From Gnetum montanum (taxonomy: Eukaryota; Streptophyta; Gnetopsida; Gnetales; Gnetaceae): DNA of 64,000 nucleotides. The number at the start of each line of letters is the position of its first letter. Position 1 is the first letter of the stretch. The position numbers were made by a program, and so were the translations under genes. This document shows, piece after piece, positions 1 to 14,052 of the stretch. The stretch is from NCBI GenBank assembly GCA_015680685.1, contig MNCI01005374.1, positions 277,557 to 341,556 of the forward strand, read 5' to 3'. The notes under the pieces are model-generated. The model was not told the origin of the DNA. It ran no database searches and was given only the letters and a program-made list of their open reading frames with translations.

Positions 1-3000
1 ATTATGAACTGAGGATGTGTGGATCTAAGAATTATTGATGAAGTTGTTGAAAACTATTGTTGAATGATAGATGATAAAAAAATAAAGATATGTTAAAAAT
101 TGAAAACTAAATATAATATAGATATGTTAGGATGTGAATATGAAATGGGATGTGAAATAAAGAATGTGGAATAATTGAGAGAAATTCATAACTCATTCTT
201 GCATATTACTAAAACATCAATACAATGATATTTCACTCTTATATTTATAGCCAAATTATGGGGCCATAATAGAATATGATGGAAGTTTCCTATCTATGGA
301 AAATTGGGCTAAAAAATCAAGCGACATGAGAGATTAAGACCTTTTTCTAATTACATCTATCCATCAATCTTTTTCTAAAAAGAAAATAATTAAAATTCTA
401 TCACAAAAAATTCCAAATAGACTTTACATGGCTTTGGTCCCTATGTTACAAATGAGCTAATTTGGCTTGGCTTGGTCTTTGACTTTTCTTGAAGTTTGAA
501 CTTTGTCTTCATGATTTTATTGTTTTAGTTGTATTTCCATATGTAAATATGACTTACTATCACTTTGAATTTGGCATTATTAAATTCACTTTTTTATCTA
601 TGTTAAAATTCACATCTTAGACAAGTAGAATGTAAGCATCCAAAGTGCATACTACAATCAATAAAAGTCTAGTTACTTATATCCATAGAAGGTGATGCAT
701 TAGGAAGACATGTTCATAGGTTATAATTTACCTTGGATCATTACTCATTCCATGAGCATGATTCATCTTAGACATGGTATACTTCTTATAATAGTTCATA
801 AGTCATCCTAGATCATGGCTCATATTTCATTCTTGGATTATGATTAGCTCTTAATTTTAATTTATCCTAAGTTATAGTTTACTCTACTACCAATTATGAC
901 ATCACATTTTTTAATGTCATGATAAATGTCAAATATGCATTACATTCAACATCATGTGTATTAAACACTATAGGGAAAATGTAGAAGGAAATGAAAAGAA
1001 ACTTTATTAATAATGAAATATGAAAATAAATTAATGTATCTAGGTCATGCTTTAAGGGTTTCCTAGAGTTTTCTTCTTTTGATATCTATTCCTTAAAGGT
1101 AATTCAACATTGCCACCATAGTTAGACCTATATCTAGCCAAAAGGAATGACTAGTCACATTGTTATCCTACTTTACCTAGCACTTGTTACTCACCTTATC
1201 AACTTCGCAACTTCATGCTAATCCAACCTCTAATTACCATGTATGAATACCTTAGGTTAAATCCCCAAAGATCACCTTAAGAGACATGCTCATTATTACA
1301 ATATATTCTTTCACTAAGGATTTTATTACAATAATAATATTCTTGTTATAAAACAACATCACATTGATTATAAAATAACACCATTTAAAAATGGAAACGT
1401 GATAACTCAATTGCACAAAGAACACATAGTTATTCCAATTTGAACAAGAAAAAGAAAAGAAACCTTATTCTTAGAAAGAAAGACAATGTAATTAAGAAGC
1501 ATATTCTCACATCACTCATTCATAAGTACTTGGACCATCAAGACAATAACCCTTACTATATCACTCACAATGCTCATGGAAGAGCTTATAATGCATAGGA
1601 CTTAGTCACAAGCTCATAACCTAAGATAGACACCTCATGCTTAGCATGGCATCTCAATTAAGAATTTCTTAGTCTTTTATATCCTGCATGTGACCATTAG
1701 GCTTCCAATGTGATGGTTTGTATTAAAAATATATTTTTGACTAAGTGTGTGGAGTTGCATCTCACACCCATTCATTGCTAGCCTAGACTATAACCAACTA
1801 TGAGTTGTATTCCTCTATGATTGTGATCTAACTACATGCAAAATGGCTCACATTGTGAATTTCTGCTAAAACCTAAGAAAAACTAAAGAAATTGTGAAGT
1901 AACTAGGGTTTGATCACTTACATTATGAAGTTTTAAGAAAACTCATTATTTATTTCTTTATTTTAGCTTGTTGCATTTGATTATAGCTTGAAATAAACCT
2001 ATCACCTAGATTGTGGCTAGCTACAACTCATAGGAGGTTGTAGTTGCCTATCCATACCTACAAAACATTACATAGATACATTCAAAATATCATAAATTAA
2101 TAACACACATGCCCTAAGAATTCCTAAACATAATAAGAATAACAATTATATAAGAAAGATGGGTTGATGTCATCATCATCTGCCTCATTCTTGAAAAGAC
2201 ACTTGTATCAAGCAAGCAATACACTTGAGATAGCATCAAGTCCCCATATTCCCAGATTCTACTCACGAACTCATATGATATCCTTAAGCCCTTCATCACT
2301 CTAATGAACCAAGTAATCAGACATCTTCTTACCTCTTATGCTTCTTATTGGAGATAGGAGTAGAATAAGGTCTCTTTTAGCTCTCTAGAATTGCTAGTCA
2401 CAGCCAAAAATTTTTCTTAAAATTTAATCATAACTAGAATCATGAGTGATGGCTCATTCATGGTATGGCAAATAATGAGCCATGGTGAGCTCATGGTATA
2501 TTACAATGGATCATGATCAAGTAGTTATGAGCTCATGGTTTATGACCATGGATCATGTCAAGTTGTGGTTCAGAACCACGAGATGTGGTCAAATTGTGGT
2601 ATGTCTCAAAGCTTGGGACTAGAATCATGGATCATGAAGCACTCATGGAATGTTGACCACAAGTTGTGGGATGGTCATGGTGGCTTGACCACACATCATG
2701 ATTAGATCATAATTGATACAAAATATGTTAAACTTTTACCTCTTGCCTCCTTTGGATTTTTTTCAAGACCATGAATCATGGTTAACTTATGCTCTAATAC
2801 CACAAGTAAGGATGAGGTTATGGTTTACCAAAATAGAGGCATTTTCTTCTCTACAATACCACAACTTATGGTTAGGTCATGGTATACCTCTAAGTAAACC
2901 ACAAGTCATGGTAAACTCATGATAAACTCTTGGTTTTATAAGGAATCTAAAATTAACCTTGAAATGATGCCAACATGAGCTTAAATAATGCAACATAGAC

Positions 3001-4200
3001 TAAGGATAATAATGGTAACTTAATAATAGCAAGAGTAGCCTGAATGGTTGAGGATTGAAGTCCTTCACATCACTTCAAGCATTGAAATAAATTTTCAACA
3101 AAACTTGCTTTTGTTTAACTCTAATGTATTTTTGAATGGCCAAAAAATCCCTCCAACTTGTAATTTTTTTTACAACCTACAAGGAATATATAAGGAAAAA
3201 TAATGAAGATCTTAGCGAGATCTTCTTCTTCTTCTTTCTCTAAAGTGATAATAGAAGTAATATCAAATTAACATAAGGTTGAAATTGGTGAAAATTTGAT
3301 ATGTTAAGATGAGATTAAAATATATTAAACAAAGAAAATGCAAAAATGAGATAATGAGATAGAGGCAAACTCTTCTCTTCTATTACTTTATGATTTCTTC
3401 ATACATGCTACAATGGAATGTCTTAAGTTTGAAGAGGAGTCCTACATCAAATAAATAGTAAATGAGAAGAGTGCACTCAGCTTTAAACATAATTGTAAAT
3501 GATCCACCTAATCACCAACTAAGTTACAAAGAGAGGATACCTAAGTTCTCAACTTATGAGGATGTTCCATCTATGTTTGTCATGTGATTCCAACACAAGA
3601 GGGATGGCCACATAAGGCCTTTGATAATCCAAAGGAAGAGAAGCATGATATGTGATATTAGAGGATTCACATTTGACTTCACTTTGGCTTCTTCCTCTTT
3701 ACCATTTTTGAAATATAAAATTATGTCATACGATACATTACATGGAGAGTTAGAGACATGGACCCACATACTACATGACTTAATAATAACATGGAAAATA
3801 AAACTAACTCCTATAGTAACATGAAAAACATTTATATGAGAAAAACACATATTAGGCTTAAAATATTATTATTTTCCCTTTTTAGGATAAGATAATTCAT
3901 TTATATTACTTCCAGGGAGAATTCCAAACCAAGTTACATAGTCAAAAGTTTCAAGGGAATAAGATAATCTTCCAACTATATAGGAGAGCAAACCAAAAAT
4001 CCCGACCAAGTTGTTATGAGAAACCTAAATTAACAAAGTTAAAAATAGATGGAATCAAATTCCAACATTGCATCCATTGGACACAAAGCCCCCAGGCATA
4101 TTTATAGGGGATTCAAACCATAAAATAAACCTAGAAATAGTTAATACACATGAGACTAACCATATCAAAAATAACCAATAAAGTAATGATCAAGCCCATG
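1..4200. other. Repeat-derived AT-rich region, no gene recognised
   Basis: I see no supportable coding region here; open frames are short and show no family motif. Two stretches (about 690-950 and 2410-2940) reiterate short imperfect palindromes built on CATGATCATGG / CCACAAGTTGTGG, and a weaker one lies at about 1740-2060. TATTTATAG (a TATA box if read on the - strand) occurs near 241 and again near 4101. This resembles remains of LTRs from retroelements related in style to those at 11.7-36 kb, but I could not define termini or a target-site duplication. Confidence 0.4.
2410..2940. repeat. Reiterated imperfect palindromes (ACCATGA..TCATGGT type)
   Basis: Short imperfect palindromes recur every 20-40 bases, with variants of CATGGATCATG, ACCACGAGATGTGGTC and ACCACAAGTCATGGT on both strands. 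The units are not a clean tandem array: spacing and sequence drift. The same kind of motif recurs at 690-950, 11080-11430 and 45130-45770. By analogy with the GATATC palindromes next to the TATA boxes of the LTRs in this window, these may be U3 enhancer-like repeats of related elements; that is inference. Confidence 0.5.
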
Positions 4201-4239
4201 TCCATCAAACTACCACATGTCTAACTAGACCTCATTTCC

Positions 4240-7200
4240 TTCTAGCTACGAGGATTCCCATTAGAAGTAGTTCCATTAGGTGGTGGGAGTGGCAAGAGCT
4301 ATGCATTTGGTGACTTCTGGTCATTAGGCATCACCAAGTCAATCTATGCTAGCAAGATGAGCCTAGAATTCCTTCCCAAACTGGGGCAAGCCATGTTAAA
4401 CATCTCCTGCCAAAGGCAAATGAGCTACTGAAGGATGTCCATACTCTAGGAGCTAAGGGTCCAGACCATGAGAATCAAATGTTATAAACCTTGAAGCCAT
4501 ACTAACCCCATGCTCAGTCTTACTTGACCTCGACTACCATTCAAAACTAGATTGTACATTCCTTCCCACTAATGTCTTTGACAAGGCCAATGCCACTATC
4601 ACATTTCCATCAATAGCCATCAACTTGAACCTCCTAAACTTTGATAGTATTGAATTGTATCACATTGAATCAATAAATGGAATACTATATAACATTTGCA
4701 AGTGGATCAAAAGTGGCTAAGGCCACACACCTAAAACCCCTAATTGCTAAGGAGGGTTTGCTTTGGTAATCTAATTTCTTAGATGAAATCTTCAATGAGC
4801 CATCTAGTGATCCAAGAGATGCTAAATGGGACCTAACAAGGAGGACCATGGTTGTTAAACTAGCCATAAGCGTTGTCAGGGTTTGAACAGAATGTGCTGA
4901 CAAGCAAGAAGAGGATTGATGATCAAACAAGGAAAGAGGGGATGGTTGGTATGGACAAAGATGGTGTAAAAGAGCCTACTTATCATGATGGTGTGGGGAC
5001 AAGGTTGGGGTTGGAAGTGTAAGGGGGAATGAACTTGGAAGACCTAAAATCCTTGGGCCTACTCAACAAGCCACGTAAGAAGAGTCAAGTGAGAAATGCA
5101 AGTGATCCAAACATGATTCATTGCACAAAGCTCATAGGCTAAAGTAGAAGCCAGCCAAGCCACAAGACTAACCTCTTCCAACACCTTGCCTAGNTCCCAT
5201 AAGAAACCCAATTCATTAAGCAAATCCAAAGTACTAGAAAGTAGGTCATCCACCTCTTATTTATTAGTATCTATAGCATTGACAAAGCTTGTAGGTTTCC
5301 ATGGGCTATGGGTTCATGTCACAAGGAGTCACATTTATTGAATGTCACCATGGTGCAATCACCTTTTTTCTAGGACATCAAATAGAATCATCACCACCTC
5401 CATAGAGATCTACTTCTAGGTTGGTGAATATATCCTCCAAAAATTTAATTTTTCAAACGTACTTTTTCTCCCTCTTCTTAGTGACCAACAATTTTGTTGT
5501 AAGATCCATCATTGTAGAAGTTTCATTCACTGATAGAGAGGCCATATTTGTTCTATCCTAAAATATAACATCCATCTTACTTTTACCTCTACTGCATCAT
5601 GCAAAAGAGGTTGCAAAGCAAGATCAGTAATGAAGACATTACCACATTCTACTCTAACCTCTACATTTATAAACATATATCCATTTATTGTCTAAGTATC
5701 AACATCTACTAATATGGGCAAAAATAAAATTAAAAAAAACATAAAAATAAAATATATAAAAAACATATAAAATAAACACAAATATAAATTTTTTTAAATT
5801 TGTAGGTAAAATCAAAAAATAAAGTAACTTACCTTCTACTCAAACAGACTTTAGCTTCTCTATTACACTATCCATCATGCCTTTTACCAAATCTACCTTC
5901 TTGATATTTCCCCATACCAACTTCAAGATATCTAGATAAAATAAAAAGTTTAGAATAAATAAATGTAATAGAGAAAAATAAGTTAAACTAAAATAATGAA
6001 ATCGAAAAAATACAAAAGCCAATAAAACTAAAAAAAAATCCAAAAACACACTAACTCACCATAGGAAAAAGTGAATTCCTTCTTTAACTTTTTCTTTAGC
6101 CATCTCAAACCAACCACAGCTAATATTTCTTCTTCTCAAAGTTGAAGCTTAATGGTCCTAGGAGATGATTGCATTTTGTCCATATAAATACCACCTAGAT
6201 CATGCTTTGCAACACCAAGCCATTAGCTTCCAACAATAAGGTGTTAGCCTAGTAGTAAGATTCTTAATTTGAAAGCTCCAACTCATGGGTTCAATTTTGA
6301 TGGGTAATGTTATGTTATATATCTTGGGGTATACCTATATTATAATTGTTTTAGGGTTCATCCCCCAAACCATTAGCTTCCTCCTATAAATGCAAGCCAC
6401 TTCTCAACATAAAAATAAATAATAATAATACAAATATATAATGATAACAATAATAAATATAATAAAATTTTATCTTCATCATCCAAATCAAGATCCAAGG
6501 CCTCCCCAAAAAGCTCGTATGCTAAGGCCTCATTTCTTTCCTACTTAGTTCTCTCTGCTATACCTTTACCTTGTGTTGCTTCTTCCTAGGCCCATTGCTT
6601 TTCCACTTCCCTTGCCTACTTCTTTGTCTCTTCTTACAACCTCCTTTCTTCATCCTCTTAGGCCCTTCTTTCCTCCTCTTCCTTTGCCCTTTTCACCTCC
6701 TTTACTACTTTAGCCTTGGATCTATTTTCTTATTTTCACTTTACTTTAACTGCAACTTTAAAACCATTGACAAATAACAAAAATTAGCAACTTAAACAAC
6801 AAATAACATGAAAACTAAATTAAAAAAAAACACCTAAATAAAATAAAAATATTTTAAAACTAACCTAATAGCTCTATAGCTCTAAACATCTCTACATCTA
6901 ACTTTGTCTCATCTAGCTCAACTACATCAGTAGGAGATGCCTTAGATTTCTTCGTGGCTTGTCCCTCATCCTAGATGCCCAAGGCCCACTCCGTATAACC
7001 TTTATACCATGGATTGAATCCCAATGAGTTGATCTATTTCTAGGATAAGCTACACTATTTGTAGCAGAAGATTCAACTACATTCTTTAGCAAGGATATTG
7101 GTGCCTCCATAGGACCACCCAACACTGAAGGAAGCTTAGCCATGATAGGAGTCACATACCTACACATAGGATGAGCGAAATCCTACTTTGCCAAGTACCT

Positions 7201-9560
7201 CCCCTCCCAATTAGGGTAAACCAACAACTTAACAAAGCACTGCAACAAGTCATAGTAGAAATAAAAGTTGATGAAGTTGCTAGAGCTCTTATCATCCATT
7301 GTCTTGATGCTAGTCAACTTACTAGATACTCTCTCCTTCAAATAGCAAGATAAGTCATAGTAAGTATCTTAAGTCATGATGTTGTATAACATAACAAGCC
7401 TCGTTGGGAAAGATTCTTGATGTTGTCTATTCTTACCATAGAAAGTTCTCTTGATAAATAAGTGATACATTTGAATTAGGTCAGGGTTTCCACACTTAGC
7501 AACAATATGCAAGGCACCATCATACTTAGTCCACTATGAGACAACCTTACAATTAAGATTTGAAAGCCACTGGTTCAGTTCAACTCCTAACTTGCTATCC
7601 AACAAGTCAAACCAATGTCATAATGAGTCTTGTCTCCAACACAAGACTATCTTCCTATGTTGAGTGTAGAAAATGAAAAGCCACTGTTGGCTCAAATAAC
7701 ATCTCATCACAACCATTGCATCTATGGATGAGATGTTAGAAGACCTCAATGTAAATAATAGAATCAATTTCATCCAAGGTATTACCTCCTAGAGTCATCT
7801 ATTAACTATGTGTGACTAGCAAGAGTGTGGTGCACATTGGCTTGCAACTTCCTCTTCATGGCATTCTAACGCTAGACGTACACAAAGTTGCAAGTATTAA
7901 TCTTATTCACAAAAGTAGATACATGGGCAAGTTAGTTTAGAACATAGACAAAATTATGTTAAGACCAAGACAAAAACTAGAAAATACACTTAAAAAATCA
8001 ACACCTAAAACTTACCCTATGGTACTAGAAAAATTTGAAAGCCTTTCAACCACTACTTTGTCAAACCCAAATTAGGCCTCCCATGAAACATGTGCACCAA
8101 ACTAGCCTACTAGATCACATTGTGCCACCTATGCTCCCTAGCCTTCATCACCTCATCAATAAATTGAGCATAAATAGTAGTATACTAGTTGCTCTCAAGA
8201 GCCACCTCATAAAGCTTACCCTCTAACAACTCCAATTAGGTATTTGCCTCCTCAAGATCCTCTAGCCTACAAACTTAAGAAAACAAAATCAACATTAGTA
8301 AAAAGAGAACCCCAAAAGAAAATAAAAACTAAGTAAAACCAAGCCAACTTACTTCAACATCTTGATATGCATGCATATAGAACAAAACAGGGTTTGAAGC
8401 CTCTTGGTATCTAACAATAGAAAGGAGTTCATACTAAATTGATTATAGGATTGCTTCTTTTAGAAAAAGTCTAAGTTCTTCCCTTGAGACTTCTTAGTGT
8501 GGTCATCATCATTAACAAAGATAATTGCATCATCAGTATCCTACTCTACACAACCTAATAGCCTAGCACATGATTTAGGATAGATCTACTCTAGGGAAAG
8601 TGATGTAGTATGAATTAATAGTTGAGTCTAAATTAAAATGTAAAATTGGTTTAGGCAAAACTCTAGGAAGTGACTAGCTCCTAGGCAAGCCCACATGTAC
8701 ATAGGAAAAAGTGAGTGATCATTGATGATGGACAAAGCCTTCACCCTCTTGTTCTTCTCCATAATTATAGAGCATACAACGTAGATTAGAAAATACATGG
8801 GGTCAATGATCAATAGCCTAGGTATCATGCCTTCCTTACAACAAAATCAACACAAACCAAGAGTCAATTTCCGTTAGGAAAAAAATACAAGAACTATAAA
8901 TAAAAAATTTTAAAAAATAATGAATGAAACATGCCTATATATGTGCCTATGTTAGCATGTATCCCCTCTTTCCCAATTACCAGATCATCACGTACCCTTC
9001 TCCTACTTATACATTTAGTTACTTTGAACAAATTCTAACTTTTATCTCTTAACCTCAATAATTAGACAATTTCAAACCTTATTTTTACCTTGAATCTTAG
9101 CATAAAAATTTCCAAGTCCTCTTGAAGTGCTTAACACTTAGGCAAAATTCTAATATGCAACATCTCCTAACACTTAGCAAAACCATTATTTTTATTTATA
9201 GTTTTGTCCCTTTACACTTACTTCTAGTTTTTAGGATTGATTCTAAAAATAAGAAATTTTGGTTTTTCACCTAATACTTAAAATAATTTTTAACTTTGGT
9301 TTTTAGTCTCCTTTACTTGAGGAAGTTTTTGAACTATAATGTTACTGGCAATACTTTGAAAATTTTTCTAACTCCCCTACCTTGGTTCAATGCCTTAGAA
9401 AATTTCACCTCCTAGTTTTGATTTTAGTTTCATTTGTTTAGTACTTAGGAAGACTTTCATCAAGTTGCCCTAGCACTTAGGAAAGTTTCAAACTCTTGCC
9501 TCAATTCCCTAATACTTAGGAAAAGCTAGAAACTTACCCATTATCATGCATCCACCAATT
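4240..9560 (-). pseudogene. Decayed multi-exon gene-like structure, product not recognised
   Basis: Read on the - strand, this stretch has a coding-like texture broken by stops and split by AT-rich gaps of about 80-150 bases with good splice donors: GTAAGT at 8352-8347, GTAAGT at 8015-8010, GTTAG at 6864-6860, GTGAG at 6059-6055 and GTAAGT at 5832-5827. Plausible acceptors lie near 8267, 7873, 6750 and 5932. Exon-like blocks include 8016-8266 (containing EDLEEANT and KLYEVALESN) and about 7873-6865 (containing WTKYDGALHIVAKCGNPD and FPTRLVMLYN). I recognise no family. Every block carries in-frame stops, so it is not functional here. It could be a remnant of an intron-containing transposon gene or a decayed host gene. 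One N lies at 5194. Confidence 0.35.
6238..6366 (+). repeat. tRNA-derived SINE copy
   Basis: The copy starts GGTGTTAGCCTAGTAGTAAG, which fits a pol III A box (TAGCCTAGTAG), and about 30 bases on has TGGGTTCAATTTTG, which fits a B box (GGTTCRANNC). An AT-rich tail follows with TAATTGTTTTAGGGTTC near 6350. The same order occurs in the - strand copies at 25.9, 26.4, 26.7, 36.2 and 36.4 kb. A/B box spacing and repeated occurrence support a tRNA-derived SINE. Confidence 0.65.
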
Positions 9561-11684
9561 AACTATTTTTTACAAACCCCCCACTGATACTCCAAACCGA
9601 CTTGTCTTTGTTGCCATCTTGTCGATGCCCAACCCTTATTGAGCTTGTCATACCTACATTAATGGCATCAATCGCATGCCAATCGACCATGACCTTCCAA
9701 GTCATGTTCATAAAAAAACATTGTCTTGGTGTAATGCTGCCTACACAAGCCAACTGCCATATCAATTACGCATGTTATGGTGATAGCAGTGCCATCCACG
9801 TTGGCCACATGGACAACCTACATAGTGCTACTCTCATAGGCCATGTTGGCTACCTGATGTCAATGCACACTGCACTATCTACAAAGACTTCAGAATGCCA
9901 ATTATAGAATGCTCACAACTTGTGCCACATAAAAGCCCAAAACCTTCACCTCCAAATCTGTAGAAAATCAGCAAAGATAAAAAAAAGATACAAATCCCAA
10001 AATTAGCCTTTTCATTCCCAAAAGAGTCAGAGGTAGCCTAGCTTGGTTATGGCTAGCCATGGCAAAGTTGGATCTTGCTTAGATCTTTTTCAAGATGGTG
10101 GCTTATTTTTCTTATCTTCTTCTAGCTTATCAAGTTTTGCAAAGATCAATTAAAAAGGTCTTTTCATCTCTTCCATCTCTATGGTAAGAGATTGAATTAT
10201 CTTCTTCTTGGATGTTGTGATCTTAATAGATCAAAATTCAAAATATCCACAAGAGGAAATTGAAAATTCACAAAAATTTTATAGTACCCACAACCAATTT
10301 TGAAATACTTACAAGTTGTAAGAGATACCAAAAATCAATTTAGGTAAGTCTAAAGCAAAAGAACACGAATCCTAGCTCAACTAGAATAATGGGTAGCATA
10401 AGTGGATGAAATTATCAAAACCCAAATTTATTAACCTTAATTCTAGGCCAAAGGAATTTTTTAAACCCTAAGAAGAGTAGAGGAAATCAAAAGCTAAATT
10501 ATAATTATCATACAATTAAAGGATGAGAGTAAATGATAAATACCCAACTCAAGGATTGAAGTGAGAAGATTTCATCTCCATGGATGAATTGATCAAATAA
10601 ACAAATTCTATTATATTAATTCGATAAAGACCCTAATACAACAAGTATCCAATTCCCTTAAAATTAAACTTGAATAAAATTCCAAAAGAACAAACATAAA
10701 AGAGAAAGAAAACTTTTTTATTCAATGCCAAAATTAAAGTACAAATGTTGGAAGTACAACTCAAACTAAGATATGAAACAAGACCCAAGACAATCCTCTT
10801 TAAGTTTGACAATCCTTAAGATCAATGCTCAAGATGAAAAAACATGAAGGGATCCCAATTAAGATATTCTGCTCCACATGAGAGCTTTCAATGTTGTGCT
10901 AGGTAGGGCTTGAGCACTTCAAAAGCATCCCAAATCTTTTTATAGGCTTTAGTAACCATTCATCTATCCTTGGAATTCGTGTCTTTCAAAATTTTAATTT
11001 TTTATCAAACTAAAAATGCTTATAAGTCCTAGGATCCTACATCTCTTAAACTATGTTAAGACTATGACTCAAAGCCCTTTGCACTTGTAAAATATACTAA
11101 ATTCCTATTTTTAAAGTCTACACGTACCTACAAGTCACAATAGCTTGTAACTTCCAAACTACGATGGATTGTAGATCGTGGCCAATTGCATTAGTAAACT
11201 CTCTAGATTTCTAGTTATCATTTCCTTAAGACCATAGATGGACTATGACATTTATTAGCTCACAATTAATTTGCAACTAGCTATCTATAACCAGATTATG
11301 ACTTGCATCCACCTCGTAATATGCTAATGATACGAAATATAAAGGATTTATCTTTGGACCACTAACTGCAATAGACTACGACTTGTACTCTCTTGTAGTT
11401 TCTAGACTACCGCATCACTGCAAGTCACAATAGCCTACTTGATCCAACAAAACATTATAAACCAAACTAAAAACCAAACAAACTTATTTGTCTTCTATGA
11501 CTCCTAAGAACACTAAGAATAGAAAATACATGAGGAAGATGGATCGATATCCTCATCACAATTAGTAGTTTTCAAATACATGTCAAAAAGTTAAATAAAA
11601 TCATACTTTATGAAAAGATATGAGGCTTAGAAATAAGATTGAAATAAGAATATTTATGAAAAGAATTCACAATTTCTTAAGGGG
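9560..11684. other. Repeat-derived region without a recognised gene
   Basis: Open frames at 9.6-9.9 kb on both strands overlap and show no family motif. At 11080-11430 short units such as CTACGACTTGTA and CAAGTCACAATAG recur as imperfect palindromes, and TTTTTATAGG (a TATA box on the - strand) lies near 10938. The arrangement, a - strand TATA box with a palindrome-rich stretch upstream of it, looks like the U3 part of an inverted LTR from another family. Termini were not found. Confidence 0.35.
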
Positions 11685-12509
11685 TGATGAGCGACGAGGT
11701 ATCCCTATGCCCAACCATACGAATCACAATCATTCACGCATGATCCAATCGAATTCCATGGATGGGACTAGCTATGCATCTAAATCGTTATGCTTTGATC
11801 ATAGTTCACTATCTTTCCACTTGGACTAGTGGTAACTTTGTCACATATGGTTTAGTCAAAAGTGAGGCATATGATGTTGTCTAATCCTATGCTGATCCTA
11901 ATCATGATAAAGAGATAAATTAATTAAGCTAATGAATAATGGAAAATAAGATCTAAACTAGCCTACATGTAATGAGTATCTGTTCCCAACCATTTGTACA
12001 CACCTTGGACTTCATATAACTATTGTTGGGATTGCCAAGCATACATCATTGGGTGTGCTAAACAATACATTGCTGGATTACCAAGTACTTATACTTAAGT
12101 GCTTGTGATTAAGTCATACTCATTTCGCTTGATGATAGGAATAGTAAATAGCAATAAATGCAAACATTAACTAAAGAAAATAGTAAATAATTAAAGCAAT
12201 AATAAATCTAAGTGAATGCAGCAATGATGGAAGTAATCTTGATCTTTATTTCTAGTCATGTAATGTGCCCAAGTACATCACACTCAAACAAAGGTGTCAT
12301 ATGTTACAAACATCATATTGCGGGCATGCACTAGGAATAATAGAATTTGAATTCAGAAATCTAAGAAAAGACTATCAAAAACTGAGAAAGAACTATCCCC
12401 CAACCATGCATCCAAGTGTTATATTTATAGGCTAGCATGGAAGAGACAATATCATATACCCAACATCGCTTCTTGGGCTCTGATATCGAGGCTTCGATTT
12501 GACTCATCA
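11685..12509 (-). mobile_element. Solo LTR, same family as elements B and C
   Basis: A complete 825-bp LTR lies in inverted orientation, bounded by TGATGAGC and GACTCATCA, the family's terminal inverted motif. It aligns end to end by eye with the LTRs at 26820-27679 and 35159-36004. The TATA box (TATTTATA, 12422-12429) and GATATC-type motifs (12440-12500) fall in the expected order. Flanks are AGGGG (11680-11684) and AGAGG (12510-12514), a 5-bp target-site duplication with one difference. No internal sequence adjoins it, so it is best read as a product of LTR-LTR recombination. Confidence 0.8.
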
Positions 12510-13683
12510 AGAGGTAATCTTAAATAAAAGATAAGAGACAAATAAAATATCTATGAAAACGTTATGAGACCAAATCCTTAAGAAGAATGAACAATGTAAT
12601 AAAGGAAATAATGGACGTCAAACTATAAGTTAATAAAATATAGATAAACATAAATAAGGGGTCAAGAGCATGGAATGTTAGGATATTTTTGTTCAATTTT
12701 ACAATTTTTTCAAAAGTTGATAAGCCTAGGATTGCTTTTAAAAAGTTGCTTTAATTGACATATGGCATCTAAAAATGATATCAAAATTTGTCATGACCTA
12801 CTTTATGACTTGCACTAGAGGTTATGTCACACTAGAAAGGACATCTTAGGATCTGTACCATTGTGTTAAACATTTTTCCTTGTATGTTGACACTATCTAG
12901 AATTATCTTGAGCCTAAAAAATGCGAATTATGAGAGAAAACCCAATTCTACAGTATAGAAATTCAACAAAAACAAAACAAAATCAAAACAAATCTACATA
13001 AAGTAAAATTTGATCTTTAACATTCCATGCATGATAAAATCAATATTATAATATCAAATCTTAGAAATATGCATCCAAATATTAGATTTGGTAGAGAAAA
13101 ATCCCTAAAACATTTTGTTAAATAATTGCCAAACAACCAAACTAAACCGATCAAATGCACATATAACCAAATATTCCAAAAAACTCATAAAATAGACAAA
13201 GTAATAAATTTTCCATACCTAAAAATCTCCAAAATAGGCTCAAAACCCTAGGCAAGATCCAAGGTTAATAATGAAATCCAAGCAAAGCCTAAAACAAGAT
13301 CTCAATGAATGCACTTATAGAGGTCTTAGTTGATAATGTAGATCTAGATCTAGCTTCTATTCTATTCAATAGGATCTTCCTCTTTAGTTCTATCTCCTAA
13401 ATGTTGATAATGTAATTGGATGATTTTTATTGGAAGGGTTTCCTGGTATATATATTCACAAGGGCATGCTAGGGTTACCCAAAAAGGGTAATTCTATTGG
13501 GAAAAACTAAAACTAATATATGTATGTATGTATGTATTTAACTTGGAATTTCTAAAATTAATAAAAATAATATTCTAACATGGGAACATAGCCTAGCTTA
13601 GAAGGTACCCTCCAACCCTCTTCACCTATCCCTATGTACCCCAATACTATCCCTCCAACACATCCCTTTGCTCTCCCCCACCA
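12510..13683. other. Intergenic/repeat DNA with a TATG microsatellite
   Basis: No gene is seen. A (TATG)n microsatellite of about four to five units lies at 13516-13540. The junction near 13684 is where similarity to the family LTR begins, so whatever lies to its left replaced the first part of element A's 5' LTR. Confidence 0.4.
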
Positions 13684-14051
13684 CCTAGGACATGCGCTTG
13701 GTAATCCTAGCAGTAGTACACGAGGTCCAAGATGTGTATGGATGATTAAGGGATGGATGCTCATTGCACTTAGGCTAGCTTAGACTCTCTTCACCCTTTC
13801 CCTATTAGCTTGAAACAAAGTTATTTCCATTGTCCCTAGGAGTAGCACTAGTTAGGACCACATCATACACGTCACTTTGGACTAAACCATACGTGACAAA
13901 GCAAATACTAGTCCAGGTGGGAAGACAACGAACAATGATCAACCAGTAACTATCTAGATATCACAACTGATCCATCTGTGGAGTTTGACTGGATCGTGCT
14001 TGAATGCTCATATTCATATGGTTGAGTGTAGGGGTACCTCGCCACTCATCA
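13684..14051 (+). repeat. Element A 5' LTR, truncated at its left end
   Basis: Only the downstream part of the LTR survives. From CACCTAGGA onward it follows the LTR at 16177-17004, with shared landmarks GCTTGGTAATCC, GGATGCTCATTGCACTTAGG, CATACGTGACAAAGC and the terminal GCCACTCATCA. The promoter half is missing. Confidence 0.8.
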
Positions 14052-14052
14052 T

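Noticed and set aside
2410-2940. CRISPR-like or satellite array
   Set aside because: Units are short imperfect palindromes without constant repeat length or spacers of even size, and the context is plant nuclear DNA.
9602-9907. 101-residue frame as a gene
   Set aside because: Overlaps an opposite-strand frame of similar length, has no recognisable motif, and lies in repeat-derived DNA.
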